Counted from the stretch's first letter, positions 23,299 through 36,060 are shown. The stretch: 64,000 nucleotides of DNA from Aquarana catesbeiana (GCF_042186555.1 NC_133325.1:293328109-293392108); one strand, 5' to 3'. The notes: generated from the letters alone by a model not told the origin. Translations and numbers: made by a program.

Positions 23299-23479
23299 TG
23301 ATAAATATACACTCACAAAACTGACACTAAAGTAAAAATGAATGGTCACCCTACACTTACACTGAACTATCACTAGAGTCACACTAAACTGATATTCTAC
23401 ACTCACAATAGAAGCACAATAGCATACTATAGCACACTAAATCGCTGGCACCACTGAACAGAGCCCTGTTCTATCTCTC

Positions 23480-23775
23480 TCCACGCCAATATCACACTGC
23501 AAATGGCCGCTATGGGGAGACTATTTGTATAGTGTGGGGCGGGACTAAGAGCAATGAGCTATGATTGGATAGAGTCCTCATTACTTGCTCCAATCATGGC
23601 TCTGACAGTGCTCTGTGCCCTGATTGGACAAAGCTTTTATTGCTTCAGCCAATCAGGGCTTCCAATGCACTGTGCGGTGGCACAGTGCATTGTGGTCATT
23701 TAGCGGGCCAAACAAACAGTCTAACTTCTCGATAATTCAGGTGTTCGTCGAACAGGCGAACAAACAACTCTAGTG
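23480..23775 (-). promoter_or_regulatory. CCAAT-rich terminal region of hAT element 2
   Basis: Contains repeated ATTGG/CCAAT (ATGATTGGAT, CTCCAATCATGG, CTGATTGGAC, GCCAATCAGG) and TAGTGTGGGGCGGG, like the end of element 1 at 60595-60902. The terminal TAGGGATGAGC is not recognisable, so the end is eroded. Confidence 0.5.
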
Positions 23776-24240
23776 TACATATAGCTGTTGCATCAAAAGG
23801 TACATTAGCCATTTACACACGTTTATTTTTGGAGCACATGTAATGGTTGTGTGACATACAGGTTTTCTGAATTGCATGTATGATGTTTACATATTACTGA
23901 GTACTGATACTGTTTTTACTTCTCTTACCAACATATTCAGGTCCTTGTCCTGGTCCTGGTATAAGAGGCTCCTCGATCGATTATTTTCCCATAAGGTTAC
24001 TCTGATCTTCTATTGGTATTCAAGCCTTAATGTTAAATTTATTGTTTGTATTCGACTGACGCATACAACACTTGATTTTGTATTTCCTAATAATACTTTC
24101 TCACCCTGTAAATGTCGTACACTTTGAACACGAATGGAATGGAGATGAATGTTTATTGCTACTGTTACTATGTTGTTGTACCTTGATTATATATTAGAAA
24201 CTTCAATAAAAATGTATTGAAGCGAAAAAAATAAAAAGAG
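23776..24240 (+). mobile_element. Probable LINE 3' tail
   Basis: AT-rich non-coding DNA ending in AACTTCAATAAAAATGTATT and an A-rich tail. The ending resembles the L1 tail at 31835-31870 (TCAATAAAAATGTGTT). No coding sequence remains. Confidence 0.4.
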
Positions 24241-24439
24241 GTATTTTTAAAAAGTGTAATTTTTAGTACTGCGCATAGTAATGAAAGAAAGAAAATATAT
24301 GTTTTTTTAAAACTCAGTAGAATTCCATTAAATAAAAAATAATGGAATGGAATGGAACATAATCTCAGGTGTCCTTCAACTAGGAAATATGACATATAAT
24401 AAACTGCTAGTAAAGGATCTTTTTTTTTTAATAACAAAC

Positions 24440-24660
24440 ATGTTATACTTACCTGTTCTGTGCAATGGTTTTGAATAGAACAGCCCTTATCCTCCTCCTA
24501 AGGGGTCCCCCACTGGCTCTCCTGGCCTCTCCTGCCTTGAAGTAGCCCCCAAGTAAGCTCCTTGGTAGGGGGGGTACTTATGCAGGCTAGATCCCAAGCT
24601 GTGTGCATCTATTAATATACAAAGTGCGGCTCAACCCTGCCCCCCACTCCCTCATCACTG
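24440..24660. repeat. Interspersed repeat fragment (MITE-like)
   Basis: TATACTTACCTGTTCTGTGC followed by a GC-richer body and CCCCCACTCCCTCATC resembles a repeat I recall as common in true-frog genomes. That link is from memory. Ends and family are not resolved. Confidence 0.3.
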
Positions 24661-25238
24661 GGCGACATGTATGTAGGTGCCTCCAAGAGCGTTAATGTGT
24701 TTTTCCTAATTGTGTTCATGCCTTCAAGGTAATTGGGCCAGTCGGGTGTAAAATATCTTGATGTTGCACTGTGTCCTCAGATTGAGCTGTGAGCTGGAGG
24801 TAACTAAGCTGGAAGGGTTAACGTTTTTCCCACCATTTTTAGCAAGGTTACCACCCCCTACAGGTCATACCATATAAAAGTGGCTCACTTAATGCCCTAG
24901 AGGTCAGTTCCTGGGAAAATACTGCCAAATGTAGCTGTTAGTCTGTAGTAGGGATGAGCTTCGAGTTCGAGTCGAACGTAAGGTCAACTCGAACATCGGG
25001 TGTTTGCCGTTCACTGAACAGCAAATTTTATGGGGCGTTCGCAGCAAATTCGAGCACCCCATAATGCACTGCAAGACCGCAGTGCATTGTTGTATGATGA
25101 TTGGCCAAAGCATACACTGGACCTGCATGCTTTGGCCAATCACAGCACGCTCCTCAGCAAGAGCCATAACAGGGTGCCTTTGGCCAATCATGGCTCAGGG
25201 GGACTAAGTCCACGCCCCACACTATATAAGGCTATGCC

Positions 25239-25239
<1 letters not shown>

Positions 25240-25285
<46 letters not shown>
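25240..25285. repeat. (TA)n microsatellite
   Basis: About 46 bp of uninterrupted TA inside the non-autonomous hAT element. Confidence 0.95.
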
Positions 25286-25288
<3 letters not shown>

Positions 25289-25388
25289 TACCCGTAGAGT
25301 GTGTTATAGTGGACGGAGATAGAGAGATTGAGCTAGATTAGGCAGGCAGGTTAGTTAGTTGGTGGCAGTGTATTTGATATAAGTATGA

Positions 25389-25391
<3 letters not shown>

Positions 25392-25423
<32 letters not shown>
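25392..25423. repeat. (TA)n microsatellite
   Basis: About 32 bp of TA, second run in the same element. Confidence 0.95.
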
Positions 25424-25426
<3 letters not shown>

Positions 25427-26103
25427 TCTGCATTCAGTATAGCCTATATATACATGCCCTTTGAGTCTAGTATGGATTTTGGGGGGACCCCCAGGCCATT
25501 TAAAAAAATAAATTTGGTGTGTTCACCTTAATATCCATACCAGACCCGAAGAGCCTGGTATGGACTGGGGGGGAAACCCACTCTGTTTTTTTAAATTATT
25601 TTTTATGTATATTGCCGGCATCTGGTAATACATTATAGCCATGAGCAATTTTTTCCTTTAGAAATGTCATTTTGCTGCGGTACTTTTCTAAACATGGGAA
25701 AAATGCGCTACTTTACAGGCAGACTAAGGGGCCCCCCAGGCACCATACTTAAAGGAATATTTCATTTTTATTGTTTCACTTCAAGCACTCTTAAAACCAC
25801 CGCTCCTGAAAAAACGTCTGTTTTAAAAACGTTTTTTGCATTGATACATGTCCCCTGGGGCTGTATCTGTTTCCTTGCATATAAACCTTTAAGATGAGCA
25901 CTTTTTATTTTTCACTTTCATGTCCCATAGACTTTAACAGTGTTCACATGTTCGCACAAATTTTTTGTCTGTTCACAAGTTCTGGTGCGAACCGAACCGG
26001 AGGGTGTTCGGCTCACCCCTACACTGTAGGAGTGGATCACCCCATAGAGGGGGGGTGATGGGAGCCCAGTTGGAGTTCCCAGTAGGGTTTTGAAACTGGA
26101 AAC

Positions 26104-27720
26104 TAGGGATGAGCTTCAAGTTCAAGTCAAACTCATGTTCGACTCGAACATTGGCTGTTCGCCAGTTCTCTGAACAGCGAACAATTTGGGGTGTTCACAG
26201 CAAATTCGAAAGTCGCGGAACACCCTTTAAAAGTCTATGGGAGAAATCAAAAGTGCTAATTTTAAAGGCTTATATGCATGGTATTGTCATAAAAAGTGTT
26301 TGGGGACCTGGGTCCTGCCCCAGGGGACATGGATCATTGCAAAAAAAGTTTTAAAAACGGACGTTTTTTCGGGAGCAGTGATTTTAATAGTGCTTAAAGT
26401 GAAACAATAAAAGTGTAATATTCCTTTAAATTTCGTACCTGGGGGGTGTCTATAGTATGCCTGTAAAGGGGCGCATGTTTCCCGTGTTTAGAACAGTCTG
26501 ACAGCAAAATGACATTTCAAAGGAAAAAAAGTCATTTAAAACTACTCGCGGCTATTAATGAATTGCCGGTCCGACAATACACATAAAAGTTAATTGATAA
26601 AAACAGCATGGGATTTCTCCACAGGGGAACCCCGAACCAAAATAAAAAAAAAAATGACTTGGGGGGTCCCCCTAAATTCCATACCAGGCCCTTCAGGTCT
26701 GGTATGGATATTAAGGGGAACCCGGGCCAAAATTTTTTTTTTTAAATGGCGTGGGGTCCCCCTCAAAATCTATACCAGACCCTTTAGGTCTGGTATGGAT
26801 TTTAAGGGGAACCCTGCACCAAAATTTAAAAAAAATGGTGTGGGGTCCCCCCAAAAATCCATACCAGACCCTTATCCGAGCATGCAACCTGGCAGGCCAC
26901 AGGAAAAGGGTGGGGACAAGAGAGCACACCCCCTCCTGAACCGTACCAGGCCACATGCCCTCAACATTGGGAGGGTGCTTTGGGGTAGCCCCCAAAACAC
27001 CTTGTCCCTATGTTGATGAGGACAAGGGCCTCATCCCCACAACCCCTGGCCGGTGGTTGTGGGGATCTGCGGGCGGGGGGCTTATCGGAATCTTTAACAA
27101 GGGGACCCCCAGATCCCAGCCCCCCCCTGTGTGAAATAGTAAGGGGGTACAAGAGTACCCCTACCATTTTACAAAAAAAGTGTAAAAAATGTTAAAAATG
27201 ACAAGAGACAGTTTTTGACAATTCCTTTATTTAAATGCTTCTTCTTTCTTCTATCTTCTATCTTCTTTCTTCTATCTTCTATCTTCCTTCGGTTTCTTCC
27301 TCCATCTTCTTCTTCTTCTGGTTCTTCTGGTTCTTCCTCCGGTGTTCTCGTCCGGCATCTTCCTCCGCAGTGTCTTCTTCCCTTCGTCTTCTCGGGCCGC
27401 TCTGCATCCACCATGATGGGAGGCTCCCACTGTGTGACGCTTCTCCTCTTCTGACGGTTCTTAAATAACGAAGGGCGGGGCCACCCGGTGACCCCCTCTG
27501 ACACACAGGGACTTGACGGGGACTTCCCTGTGGCATTCCCCGTGATGTCAGAGAGGGCAGGGTCACTGGGTGTACACTGCCACCTCCTGAAGACGGGAAT
27601 CGAAACGTACGTCGAGGCGTGCCTGGTTACACAATCTTCATCCCCCTCCGGTCCCTGTGGTTGTCGGCAGCAGATGGTGAAGCACACGCCAGCTACCACA
27701 CACAGAGAGGAGCTTCCATA
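26104..27720. mobile_element. hAT-related repeat, right end unresolved
   Basis: Opens TAGGGATGAGCTTCAAGTTC, then the shared block GTCTATGGGA, CCTGCCCCAGGGGACATG, GGGAGCAGTGATTTTAAT seen at 53160-53340. Three diverged copies of a CCATACCAGACCC...GGTCTGGTATGGAT inverted motif occur at 26680-26880. A pyrimidine-rich microsatellite (27236-27330) and a GC-rich part with GGGCGGGGCCACCCGG follow. No coding sequence was found; its open frames are repeat by-products. Confidence 0.55.
27236..27330. repeat. (TTCTATC)n / TTC-rich microsatellite
   Basis: TTCTTTCTTCTATCTTCTATC-like units on the plus strand; strongly strand-asymmetric pyrimidine tract grading into CTTCTTCTTCTGG. Confidence 0.85.
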
Positions 27721-27729
27721 CTAAGACAA

Positions 27730-30179
27730 GCAGTATAGCCTCAGTGCCAGGTGAGGGCACTTTCTAATGTAAGCAGCCATTTGGCTTTCTGTTTTTAATC
27801 AATTTTTTAATAAATGGGATTACACTATTTTGGACCCTCTTGTATCCTTCTATATATTGACTGACGTTCTACTGGGGGAGAGGAAGAGGTTACCCACAAG
27901 GCTTAGCCACACCACGGTAGCAAGCCATTTCTTGCTAAAGGCTTTAATTGACCTTTTTTTAATTAAAAAGGTCAACATTTTCTGGTAAGCGGACATCCAC
28001 TTACAGAGCACTTAGGGTGTGTTATTCAGCTGGTGAAGGTCGTCCATTCACACAGAGGAGGATTCACTTTTATTTGTTTTATTCATTTTGTGTATTTTGT
28101 TACAGCGGAAGATAAATGCATATTGATTTGCACTATTTTCAATTGCATGTGGACTTTTTTTAAGCATTTTTTATTCACATTTTTTCATCATCAGAATTTT
28201 CATACTATTTTTCACAAAGGTATTATTTTGCTGTATATGCAGAGATTGGATGGTTGTCATTCTCTTCTAATATGCAAGTTTGATGTTTATATTATTATTT
28301 TATAATTTTTTTGTATGGTACACTATAGTGTTCACATTCAGTTTGTTTGAGCATAATTATCTAGATGCTATCTAGCTCACAGTCTATATAGTTTTAGCGC
28401 CCCCATCACATAATCTCTTCCACCCAGGTACCCAGCCTGGAGTCAGAGGAGAGTGTGAGGTGTATGAGGTACCTCAGGAGAAAGAGAGCAAGCACAAAGA
28501 ACAGAGAGAGAATGCTTCCTGTATCCAGTGGCAACAGTGGGACATGTCACTGGGAGTAAGGTGACAGGGATTGTTGTGTTGTTGGAGACTGGTACAGGCT
28601 CTGTGGTACCGGTCCCTAGGTGCTGCACACCTGGGAAATGGTGTTCTCTAACAAGTAGCTGTGTCCAGAGTGTAGAGTTAACAGTAAATACGTTTGACCA
28701 TGAGTTACAGAAGAGCTACGTGTGTAAGTTGCTGCCCACTTCTAAGTCTGGAGTTGTACCTTAATACTGAATTCATATGACCGCAATCTTCTGCCTAACA
28801 TTTAGGCATGAGCGAGTGCAGTTCCTTAGTGTCCCCCACTAGGGTACCTTAGGCCCCACCCAAAAACAGGAGCCAATGGCGTCCTCTGCTTTCACCAGTC
28901 CAGTGAGGAGAGGGAGAGAGGGCGTGAGCAGCACCACTGCTCTCAGGAACATCACTGGACCAAGATCAGGCTCAGATAAGTATTTAGGAAGGGGGGGCAG
29001 GGGGAGCTGTACCTAAATGTTTTTTTTACCTTAATGCAGAGAACCACTTCATTAATGTTAGAGACTACTTGTCAGGCAAATATCATTCAAAGGTCAATGT
29101 GGAAGCCACTTAATACAGAATCAACATGAAAGAAAACACAATGCTGATTACAGTTCATATCCCACCTGCTTAATAAAGTTGAACTGATTTCACAAATTTC
29201 AAATCAAAGGCCAATCTGCAAGTTCATCAATAATACCATGCCTCCTGTGGTCTGCCTGAACTGCCATAGGGAATTTCGAGAAGATTAGATTAGTCATTGA
29301 GTTTAATGTAGCTACAGTATTCAAAGGAAGTGTGTACCTTCTCATGAAAGCCCTAGGAGTAAAAGCTACCCACCAGGTCTAACAGGAGTAAATGAATAGG
29401 ATTATCCTTTCTCTTATGTGAGATAAGCAGCAGCACAAGTTCTATATTGATTTACCATGTAATACTAATTACTTCAGGTAAAGACCATCGATGTATGAGT
29501 GGGATGAACTATTAGGTTATCAAGTGATATTTTGAACAAGTAGGATAATAGGATTTTTACAAATGAAGCACAACTATTCAAATACTTTATTTATTTTTCA
29601 CATGTGAATATTGTGTATACACATTCCTTTCTAGGTTAATTAACTCACTTTAGTCATTTACAGCAATGTTTCTATAGAGTGAATTTCTTCTTTCTCTTTT
29701 TCTGTATGTTTTTCTTTGCAGCCTTTGCAGCCTGTTTGCATAAAATGTCTTCCTTCTATCTGCAATGAATAAAATTCTACCATAAAACGTAATAAAGATA
29801 GTATGACTATGTGGTCTATTATCCGTGCCATATACAGTCAATGTGATCGAGAGTTATTAATCGGGAGTCCTTGAAAACTCAAGTGCCCCAGTCGAACATC
29901 CCTTTTTGGACGTATATTGAAATTCGCCATTTCCTAAATGGCTTGGAAAATAGTAGGTGTTTTATAGGGACCGGGCCCCTTTGGAGGTGATCTGCACCAG
30001 GTCTTCGCCCCAACGACACCTGGTCTCTGACATATACTCTCTGTTCTTTTGTACACTTGCCCCCAATTCAGGGAAACCATGCATGGAATGAGAAAGTAAC
30101 CCAGATCTTCATTTAGAGGAGGACAAACAGGAACAAATTATTTTTGCTTACCCATAAAGGCTCACTGAATGTATACACT
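27730..30179. other. Non-coding DNA with no recognised genes
   Basis: AT-rich with scattered low-complexity tracts. No domain, RNA gene or clear mobile-element end recognised. The frames present are short and without family resemblance. Confidence 0.4.
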
Positions 30180-30660
30180 CAGGAGAATTCTTTTAAGATT
30201 AGGTCAAGATGTTACAGAGTTCCCTTAAGATCTTCACGGTTTCTGATTGATGCTGGCATTACTTGATGGGAAAGGGCACGTTTCTCCATGTGTGGTGGGA
30301 CTGTCCCATTATAGTCGCTTTTTGGACCAAGGTACATGGCCTCATAACTCGAATGGTGGGGAGGGCTTTGAACTTTTCCCCAGTCCAGTATTTGTTACAC
30401 CACATGAAACAACCACTACGACAATACAGGAGGTAACTGTAACTACACTTGATCAATGCAGCATGCTTATGTATCACCATACACTGGGGAGACACCAATC
30501 CACCTAGTGTTTGGGAATGGTTCACTCACTTGAACAGGCTGGAGGAGATGGAGGAGTTGATTTTCTAGGCACAGGATAGAATTTCTGCCTTCATGAAAAT
30601 GTGGGCCAGCTGGTTGTACTTTAAATCTTTGGCTGAGTATAAGAATCTTATGTCCTAGTT
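30180..30660 (+). pseudogene. LINE (L1-like) ORF2, C-terminal end
   Basis: Reading across frames gives FLHVWWDCPIIVAFWTKV, then NAACLCITIHWGDTNPPSV and WFTHLNRLEEMEELIF, characteristic of the far C-terminus of L1-type ORF2 (the cysteine-bearing block and the tail after it). An in-frame stop and at least one frameshift (near 30270) make it dead. A 3' UTR follows. Confidence 0.7.
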
Positions 30661-31870
30661 CCTAGGACTACGGTTAAGTATGACATTTGGGTGTCCAGTC
30701 TTGTGAGGTCTGCTACACTGCCACAGTAGGAGCAAATGTTGAGACCCCTGAGATAGATAGGTGGCTGCTTGTGCTGTATACCCCTCTGTCCCAAAGTGGA
30801 GGGTAGTTTTTTTTGCTGACAGATAGCTTTGTCTGATTTGGGTGCTTCCCCCTCCCCCCCTTTTTTTCTTTTCTTTCACCCTCCTTTCCTCATCTCTCCT
30901 TACCTCTTCTCCCATCCCCTTTTTTTTCAGAGAAATCTGGCTGGCATCTTTCATAGGGGATTATTGAAGTTCTGTCAAACTAATTTTGTTGGGGTGGACA
31001 TGGTGTTTAGGAATAAATACCCAGACTGCTCAATAGTAGGTGTAAGGCCGATTTTCCTGCGCCCGACCTATTAGTATTACCATATTATGTGGGTGTACTG
31101 AGGGGGCGTTCTTTATGGTTTTTCCTTTGTATATTTTTTACCATTTACCTTATTGTTCTTTTTCTCTCTTAAAGCGGGGGTCCACCTATCTATCGTTTTT
31201 TTTTTTTTTGGAGTTCATTCACAAACTTTTCTTCTCATGATTATCTACTCACATGTTCTGTGTAATAAGTCCGCCTGTGTCCGATTTTGTTGTAAAGAAT
31301 AACTTATAAAATTCACTGAAGGCGGTTTCCATCTTCATTGTGGGCATTTGAAGCCCACAAGCATGTATTTCCTGGATGCAGTGAATGCTGTGCTCCCAGC
31401 ATTCACCGAGATGTTGTGATGACGCTGTTGCACAATGCATGCTGGGAAGCCTGAGACTAGCTCCCAGGGGACTGTGGGAGGTCTGGGAGAGGCTAGAAAC
31501 ACGCCTACTCCCATGGGAGGAAAACCAGGAAGTGCTAAGAAGATTAGAAAAAAAAAAGGTAATTACGGTGATTTAAATTTTTTTACACAGCATGTCAGCA
31601 TCTAGGCAAGGAAGAGAATGCATAGAGATAATGTTCAAAATTTGGGTGGAACTCCGCTTTAAGAATGTTGTTGTTATTTCTTAGGCCCTTCGGGGTCTTG
31701 ACTCCACGCACGTTTCTGTGATTGCTTGATGATAATAACCTTGTTCTTATCTATTATACCACTCTAGACTAGAGGTTGTTTTTTTTTTCTATATTTCTGT
31801 GGAAAAATGTGTATGCCTTTCTATTTTTTCAATAAAAATGTGTTATGAAATAAAAGGTAAAAAAAAGAAA
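30661..31870 (+). mobile_element. LINE 3' UTR and tail, split by a TTAA element
   Basis: Non-coding DNA after ORF2 ending in TTTTTTCAATAAAAATGTG and an A-rich tail at 31850-31870. It is interrupted at 31169-31662 by a separate element with TTAA at both ends. Confidence 0.6.
31169..31662. mobile_element. MITE with TTAA target sites (Kolobok/T2- or piggyBac-like)
   Basis: TTAA at 31169-31172 then AGCGGGGGTCCACC. At the other end GGTGGAACTCCGCT then TTAA (31659-31662). The ends are inverted repeats with two or three mismatches. TTAA duplications are known for Kolobok and piggyBac. No coding capacity. Confidence 0.7.
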
Positions 31871-32489
31871 GTCAATGTGCCTATAGGTCATAAAGGTCTC
31901 TGAAGCCCAAAGGTTGCAAGTATATAAAATTACATTAAAACAGCATTAAAAACAAAAATAAAGATGTGTTACATTGTGGATCGCCATTTTTTAGGCATGG
32001 TGGCTGCATTATGCAAAAGGATAGGTGTGTTAGCAAGAGAATCACACAAAATAGCGGTTACTTATAGGGAACTGATGCAATATGCCCAAATTAAGAATTT
32101 AAAATGTGCTTTATTCCAAAATTAGCGAAGGCTATACAAAGCGTATAAAAATCTTTACATGAATCCATCACCATAACCCAGACAATGTTGTCTTCCCCAT
32201 TACTGGAAAGGTAAGAGAATCAGATTGTGTGGAATCACACTAATCTGACTTTCACCTGTACTCAAAACCTCATGGGGAGGCAAACTTGCCGCATGCGGTT
32301 GACCGCATCTATGGAGCAACATGCGTGTGTTGCAATATAGGTGGACAGGGATGCTGGAATTGTGTGAAAAAGACAACAACTTGCACAGTTTTCCTGTACT
32401 TTGTACCTGATTTCAACCTACTTATTTTTAAACAGACCAAGCTGTCCAGACGAAGTAGCAGTTATAGAATTGAGACAAACCATTTAGAG

Positions 32490-32646
32490 TAGGGGTCTCA
32501 AACTGCCGACCCTCCTGCTGTTGCAGAACTACAAGTGCCATGAGGCATTGCAAGGCTGACAGTTACAAGCATGACTCCCTCAGGTAGAGGCAGGATGAGA
32601 CTTGTATTTCTGCAACAGCTGGAGGGCCACCAGTTGGAGACCCCTG
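32490..32646. mobile_element. hAT-type MITE with perfect 8-bp target duplication
   Basis: 157 bp with inverted ends TAGGGGTCTCAAACTG and (reverse complement) CAGGGGTCTCCAACTGG. ATTTAGAG flanks it on both sides (32482-32489, 32647-32654). An 8-bp duplication and CAGGGGT-type ends are hAT hallmarks. Confidence 0.88.
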
Positions 32647-32654
32647 ATTTAGAG

Positions 32655-35354
32655 TATTGGAGTTCAGCTTCCGCTTCAGTTTCTTAGTCAAGTTTATCTA
32701 AATCTGCTAGTTTAACACTACCCTCTCCCCAGACTAACAATGCTGCTGTCCAAAGGCTTTACTACTTTATTCAGAATGCAGACACCTTAGGACATGAGGT
32801 GTGTTACTGCCTAGCCACCACATTTAGGGATTGGTAAGCTGCAAGATACTATAGATTTTTTTTTACTTAGTTGAATCCATCAACTAGATAAATTCTTATT
32901 GGAGCCTACTGTGATTAATAGTTTATTGCCTACAAACTGTCCTAAGGACCTTTGTCGACCTCCTTTTGACCTACATTTGACCTTCGTCTAAGCTGCACAA
33001 ATCTGCTTCTAGACATGTAAGCTTTCCCACTGACATAAACAAAAACTTGTCATTATCTGCATTTATGCAATGACCAGTTATTAGGCTCACTGTGTATTTT
33101 CTTTCTTCAATTACCATAATAGAAGACCAAACTTGGGCCATTTGAGTTTTCTTTTCTGGAAAGGGTAATATGAATATACAAAAGGTAAGTAACTGTAATG
33201 GAGGATAATAGAATGGATGAAATAAAATGAGGGAGTTAGGGTAAAATAATATCTTTGTTTCTGTATTCATAGACATGCTAATTTTGAAGCTTAAGTCCAT
33301 ATACCTGCTCGATTTGACTATAAAATAAAAAGATTGCTGTGTAGCTCTTCATAGCAGGTTATATTTGAATGTATAAAGAGCATTTTCTCCATGTACTGGT
33401 GCTTCAAGTTCTCACGCTACTTACCTAGTCACATGATCTCTGCCATAAAGGCAAACCGGAGTTCAGGCAGAGCCATGAAAAATATCCAGGTCATCCAGGA
33501 CAGCAGTGTCCTTCTAGTGGAGATTATGTGATAAACACTGCACCACAGCTTTTAATTAAGCAGGATAGCTATATTTTAAATGTAAAAAAAATCAATATTC
33601 TCTATTTCTAGTATTTCATAAAATAGAATGTACCTATATCTAGGATAGTAATGAATCAGTGTGCGTATATGTATTTGGGTTGGTGTATATTCATGATTAG
33701 AGCTATGTTTCATACCATTCATAATAAAGTCCATTATGCATTTTTGTCCACCTCAAGACCCTCCAATAGCAGTTGAAATAAATGCAGAGGAGGCAAGGGG
33801 GCTGGACTAAGCTGTTTGGTATAGTCCTATATTCTTTCCTTTTCAAATGCCATATTATCTTGGTAAACCTCAAGCACCTGTCCCTAATATGTGTAGTTTG
33901 TATTATACGTTGTCAAATGGTGTGGGTTCGAAAAACAGTTTATACAGAATTACACCTAAACATTATACTAATACACAGTGCCATGCTGCTCCTTTTCAGT
34001 CACAGTGTGTGCTCTAGAAAGGGATTTATTTGGTTTCTTTCAGACGTCAGGTCTAGTTTTAGCGCTACTGATATTTCGCAGCTTGTACTGCTTCCTTCTA
34101 AAAATAGCTGCACAATGACTAGCTGTGCCAATGCCAACTCAAGGAACCTTTACACTGAAGAACAGAAAGTTCCTCTAGTTTGACTGGCATTTTTAATTAG
34201 TGGTCACAACCATTCAGTGAAATTGCTTTCTGATGTTAATAGAGAGGAGCGAACTTATCATTTGTTTTCTTCTGCTGTAGTCATGTCTTAATTATGATCA
34301 ATTAAGACTTCACTTCTAAAGGAAATCTTTTCCTTCCATGAATACACAGTTACAACCGATCTATTAATGCGCCTATCTGATCCAAGCGTCTACAGGTGAA
34401 CCAAGAAATTGTTTCTTGTTAAACTGAATAAATTACATGTAAACATAAACTATTACCAACTGCAATTAGAACCTTACTGATTAAATGAATTAAAACCAGC
34501 TACTGCCAGTAAACATCAGATAACAGTGCTAAAAAGCTGTGAACCAACAATTATTTTATGTGATACATGATATATATTAGTCTGCTCCTTTTTCTCACTA
34601 AAGAAGGGTGATTTTATGTAAAAATGTAAATTTTCAAAAAAAAAGAAACATCAGTACCATTTTACTTTTATAACCATGAATGCTGTTATTACTAATTATT
34701 ATTATTAGATCAACATACTTAGAATTATGAGGTTTTCCCAAGAAATCTGTAAATCACCAATTTGACTGAGGTTCCTTCATGCAGCAATATGAAATAGACA
34801 CACTCCCCAGCATATTATGCTGATGTGACACCAGTGATTAAGTTGCTGGAGATACCTCCTAGCTTTTCCTATGAAGTTGCTTTCTCCCTGGCTGGGCTAG
34901 CAAGATGTTACTCTCTCCTTGCTCCTTTACCACGGAGTAAGAGGCTACAGTGGTATGAGCCAGCAAGGGAGAAAATACATGGGGTGCCCCAATTCAATTA
35001 ACCCATCTGAAATAACTCTTAGTAAACCCCACTGTGGAACCATCACTGTTGCTGTTACTTAAGAAGCTTTCATCCCACAGTTGCTTATGTTACTTCATGA
35101 ACTGGAGCTCAAGTATTGAAATCACTCCCCTACAGAAGGTAACATTTGTATCCTGAAAAGAACTAAGAACTGCAAGAAGGAGGACCATTTTATGTTACTA
35201 CCCCAGGCTTCAATAGGGTTAAAGACAAAGCTGTTTGCAAACTGAACCCAGGAAGATTCACGCATTCCTTGTGCTAGAATGCAGCTGATAACTTGGGTAT
35301 ATCAAGGGCTTGTTCACATGGTAAAACGTGTGGTAGCGCAAATGAAGAGTGATA
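32655..35354. other. Non-coding DNA with no recognised features
   Basis: AT-rich, apparently low in recent repeats. I see no coding domain; the 133-residue open frame at 33782-34183 shows no recognisable family, signal or composition. Confidence 0.4.
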
Positions 35355-36060
35355 TTAAAGGAGAAGTATGGGAATGCAAAAATAGGTAGTACATGGTACC
35401 CTCATACCTGCATTGCATTTCTTTCTTTCCCCAGTCCTTTTGTTTTTGTAGAATAGTCTTTTGAAGTGTCCAGAATCAGCCTCTAACGGTTCTCAGTTCA
35501 AAAGTTTGCAGGGGGTGGATACAGCTCCACAATCCAGCCACTCCTTCACTCCCTCCCTCTGGAGGACATGTGGATATGCATGGTGAAGAGGTGCATATCC
35601 AGGCTGCTATCTAGAGCGAGCACATTCTTCACTTACCTCCGTTTCCATGGTAGCATGTCAAAGCTAAAACCCGGAAGCAGAGACAGTGTGATACAAGCAG
35701 TGAAGTCCTCACCTTTCACTGGCTGTTATCTGAAAGCTCTCCTCTGCGAGACTCCAACACCTCACCCCTGGGCTTTGATGTTCCTTCCTGTGTCCTCCGA
35801 ATTCCCTCTCCCCTCAATCATTCAAAGTGCATGTCTGTGTCTCCTCCAGCCGATTAGGGAAGGGGGGAGAGGCATTGAACACTTTTTATGTTCAGAAATT
35901 AACACAGGTAAGCTCTCTACACATAACACTGTGCTATATCAGAAGATGAGACATGGTGAGGAGCATAGTGACCTGTGCCCTGTGCCCTGTGTCTGTTCTC
36001 TTAAATGAACACAGTGCTATGTGTAGAGAGCATACCTGTGTACAGTTCATAGGAGAGGGA
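35355..36060. mobile_element. T2-like MITE candidate with internal inverted repeat
   Basis: TTAAAGGAG at 35355 fits the TTAAAGGRR terminal motif recalled for the Xenopus T2 (Kolobok) families. Near the other side CAGGTAAGCTCTCTACAC (35907) is mirrored by TGTAGAGAGCATACCTG (36020-36036) around an 80-100-bp loop. The right end was not found. Confidence 0.4.

Larger units (their letters stand above)
15170..23775 (-). mobile_element. Damaged hAT element 2 carrying a solo LTR and a chromovirus
   Basis: Parts appear in the same order as in the full-length hAT element at 53076-60902. 15170-15450 matches the left-end region near 53260-53500 (GTGCTTAAAGTGAA-type text, CCTGGGG, TAGTCTGCCTGTAA-like). 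Then come a tandem array (16130-16800), transposase remnants (17020-17838 and 22480-22720), a second tandem array (22860-23260), a TA repeat and a CCAAT-rich end (23480-23775). The outer termini have eroded and no target duplication was found. Insertions at 15457-16048 and 17839-22480 are later. Confidence 0.7.
24949..26021. mobile_element. Non-autonomous hAT element (internal-deletion derivative of the 53-61 kb element)
   Basis: The left end TAGGGATGAGCTTCGAGTTC matches the terminus at 60902-60870. The following 270 bp (ATTGG/CCAAT palindromes, CACACTATATAAGG) match 60870-60595. The right end (reverse complement TAGGGGTGAGCCGAACACC) and the next 550 bp match 53076-53560. The flanks GTCTGTAG and CACTGTAG share six of eight bases, a plausible target duplication. 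Two TA microsatellites lie inside (25240-25285, 25392-25423). Confidence 0.75.

Noticed and set aside
33782..34183. 133-residue open frame as a host gene
   Set aside because: No recognisable domain, no splice context, AT-rich composition; length is not unusual by chance over 64 kb.
35568..36008. 146-residue open frame as a host gene
   Set aside because: It overlaps the T2-like repeat starting at 35355 and shows no domain.
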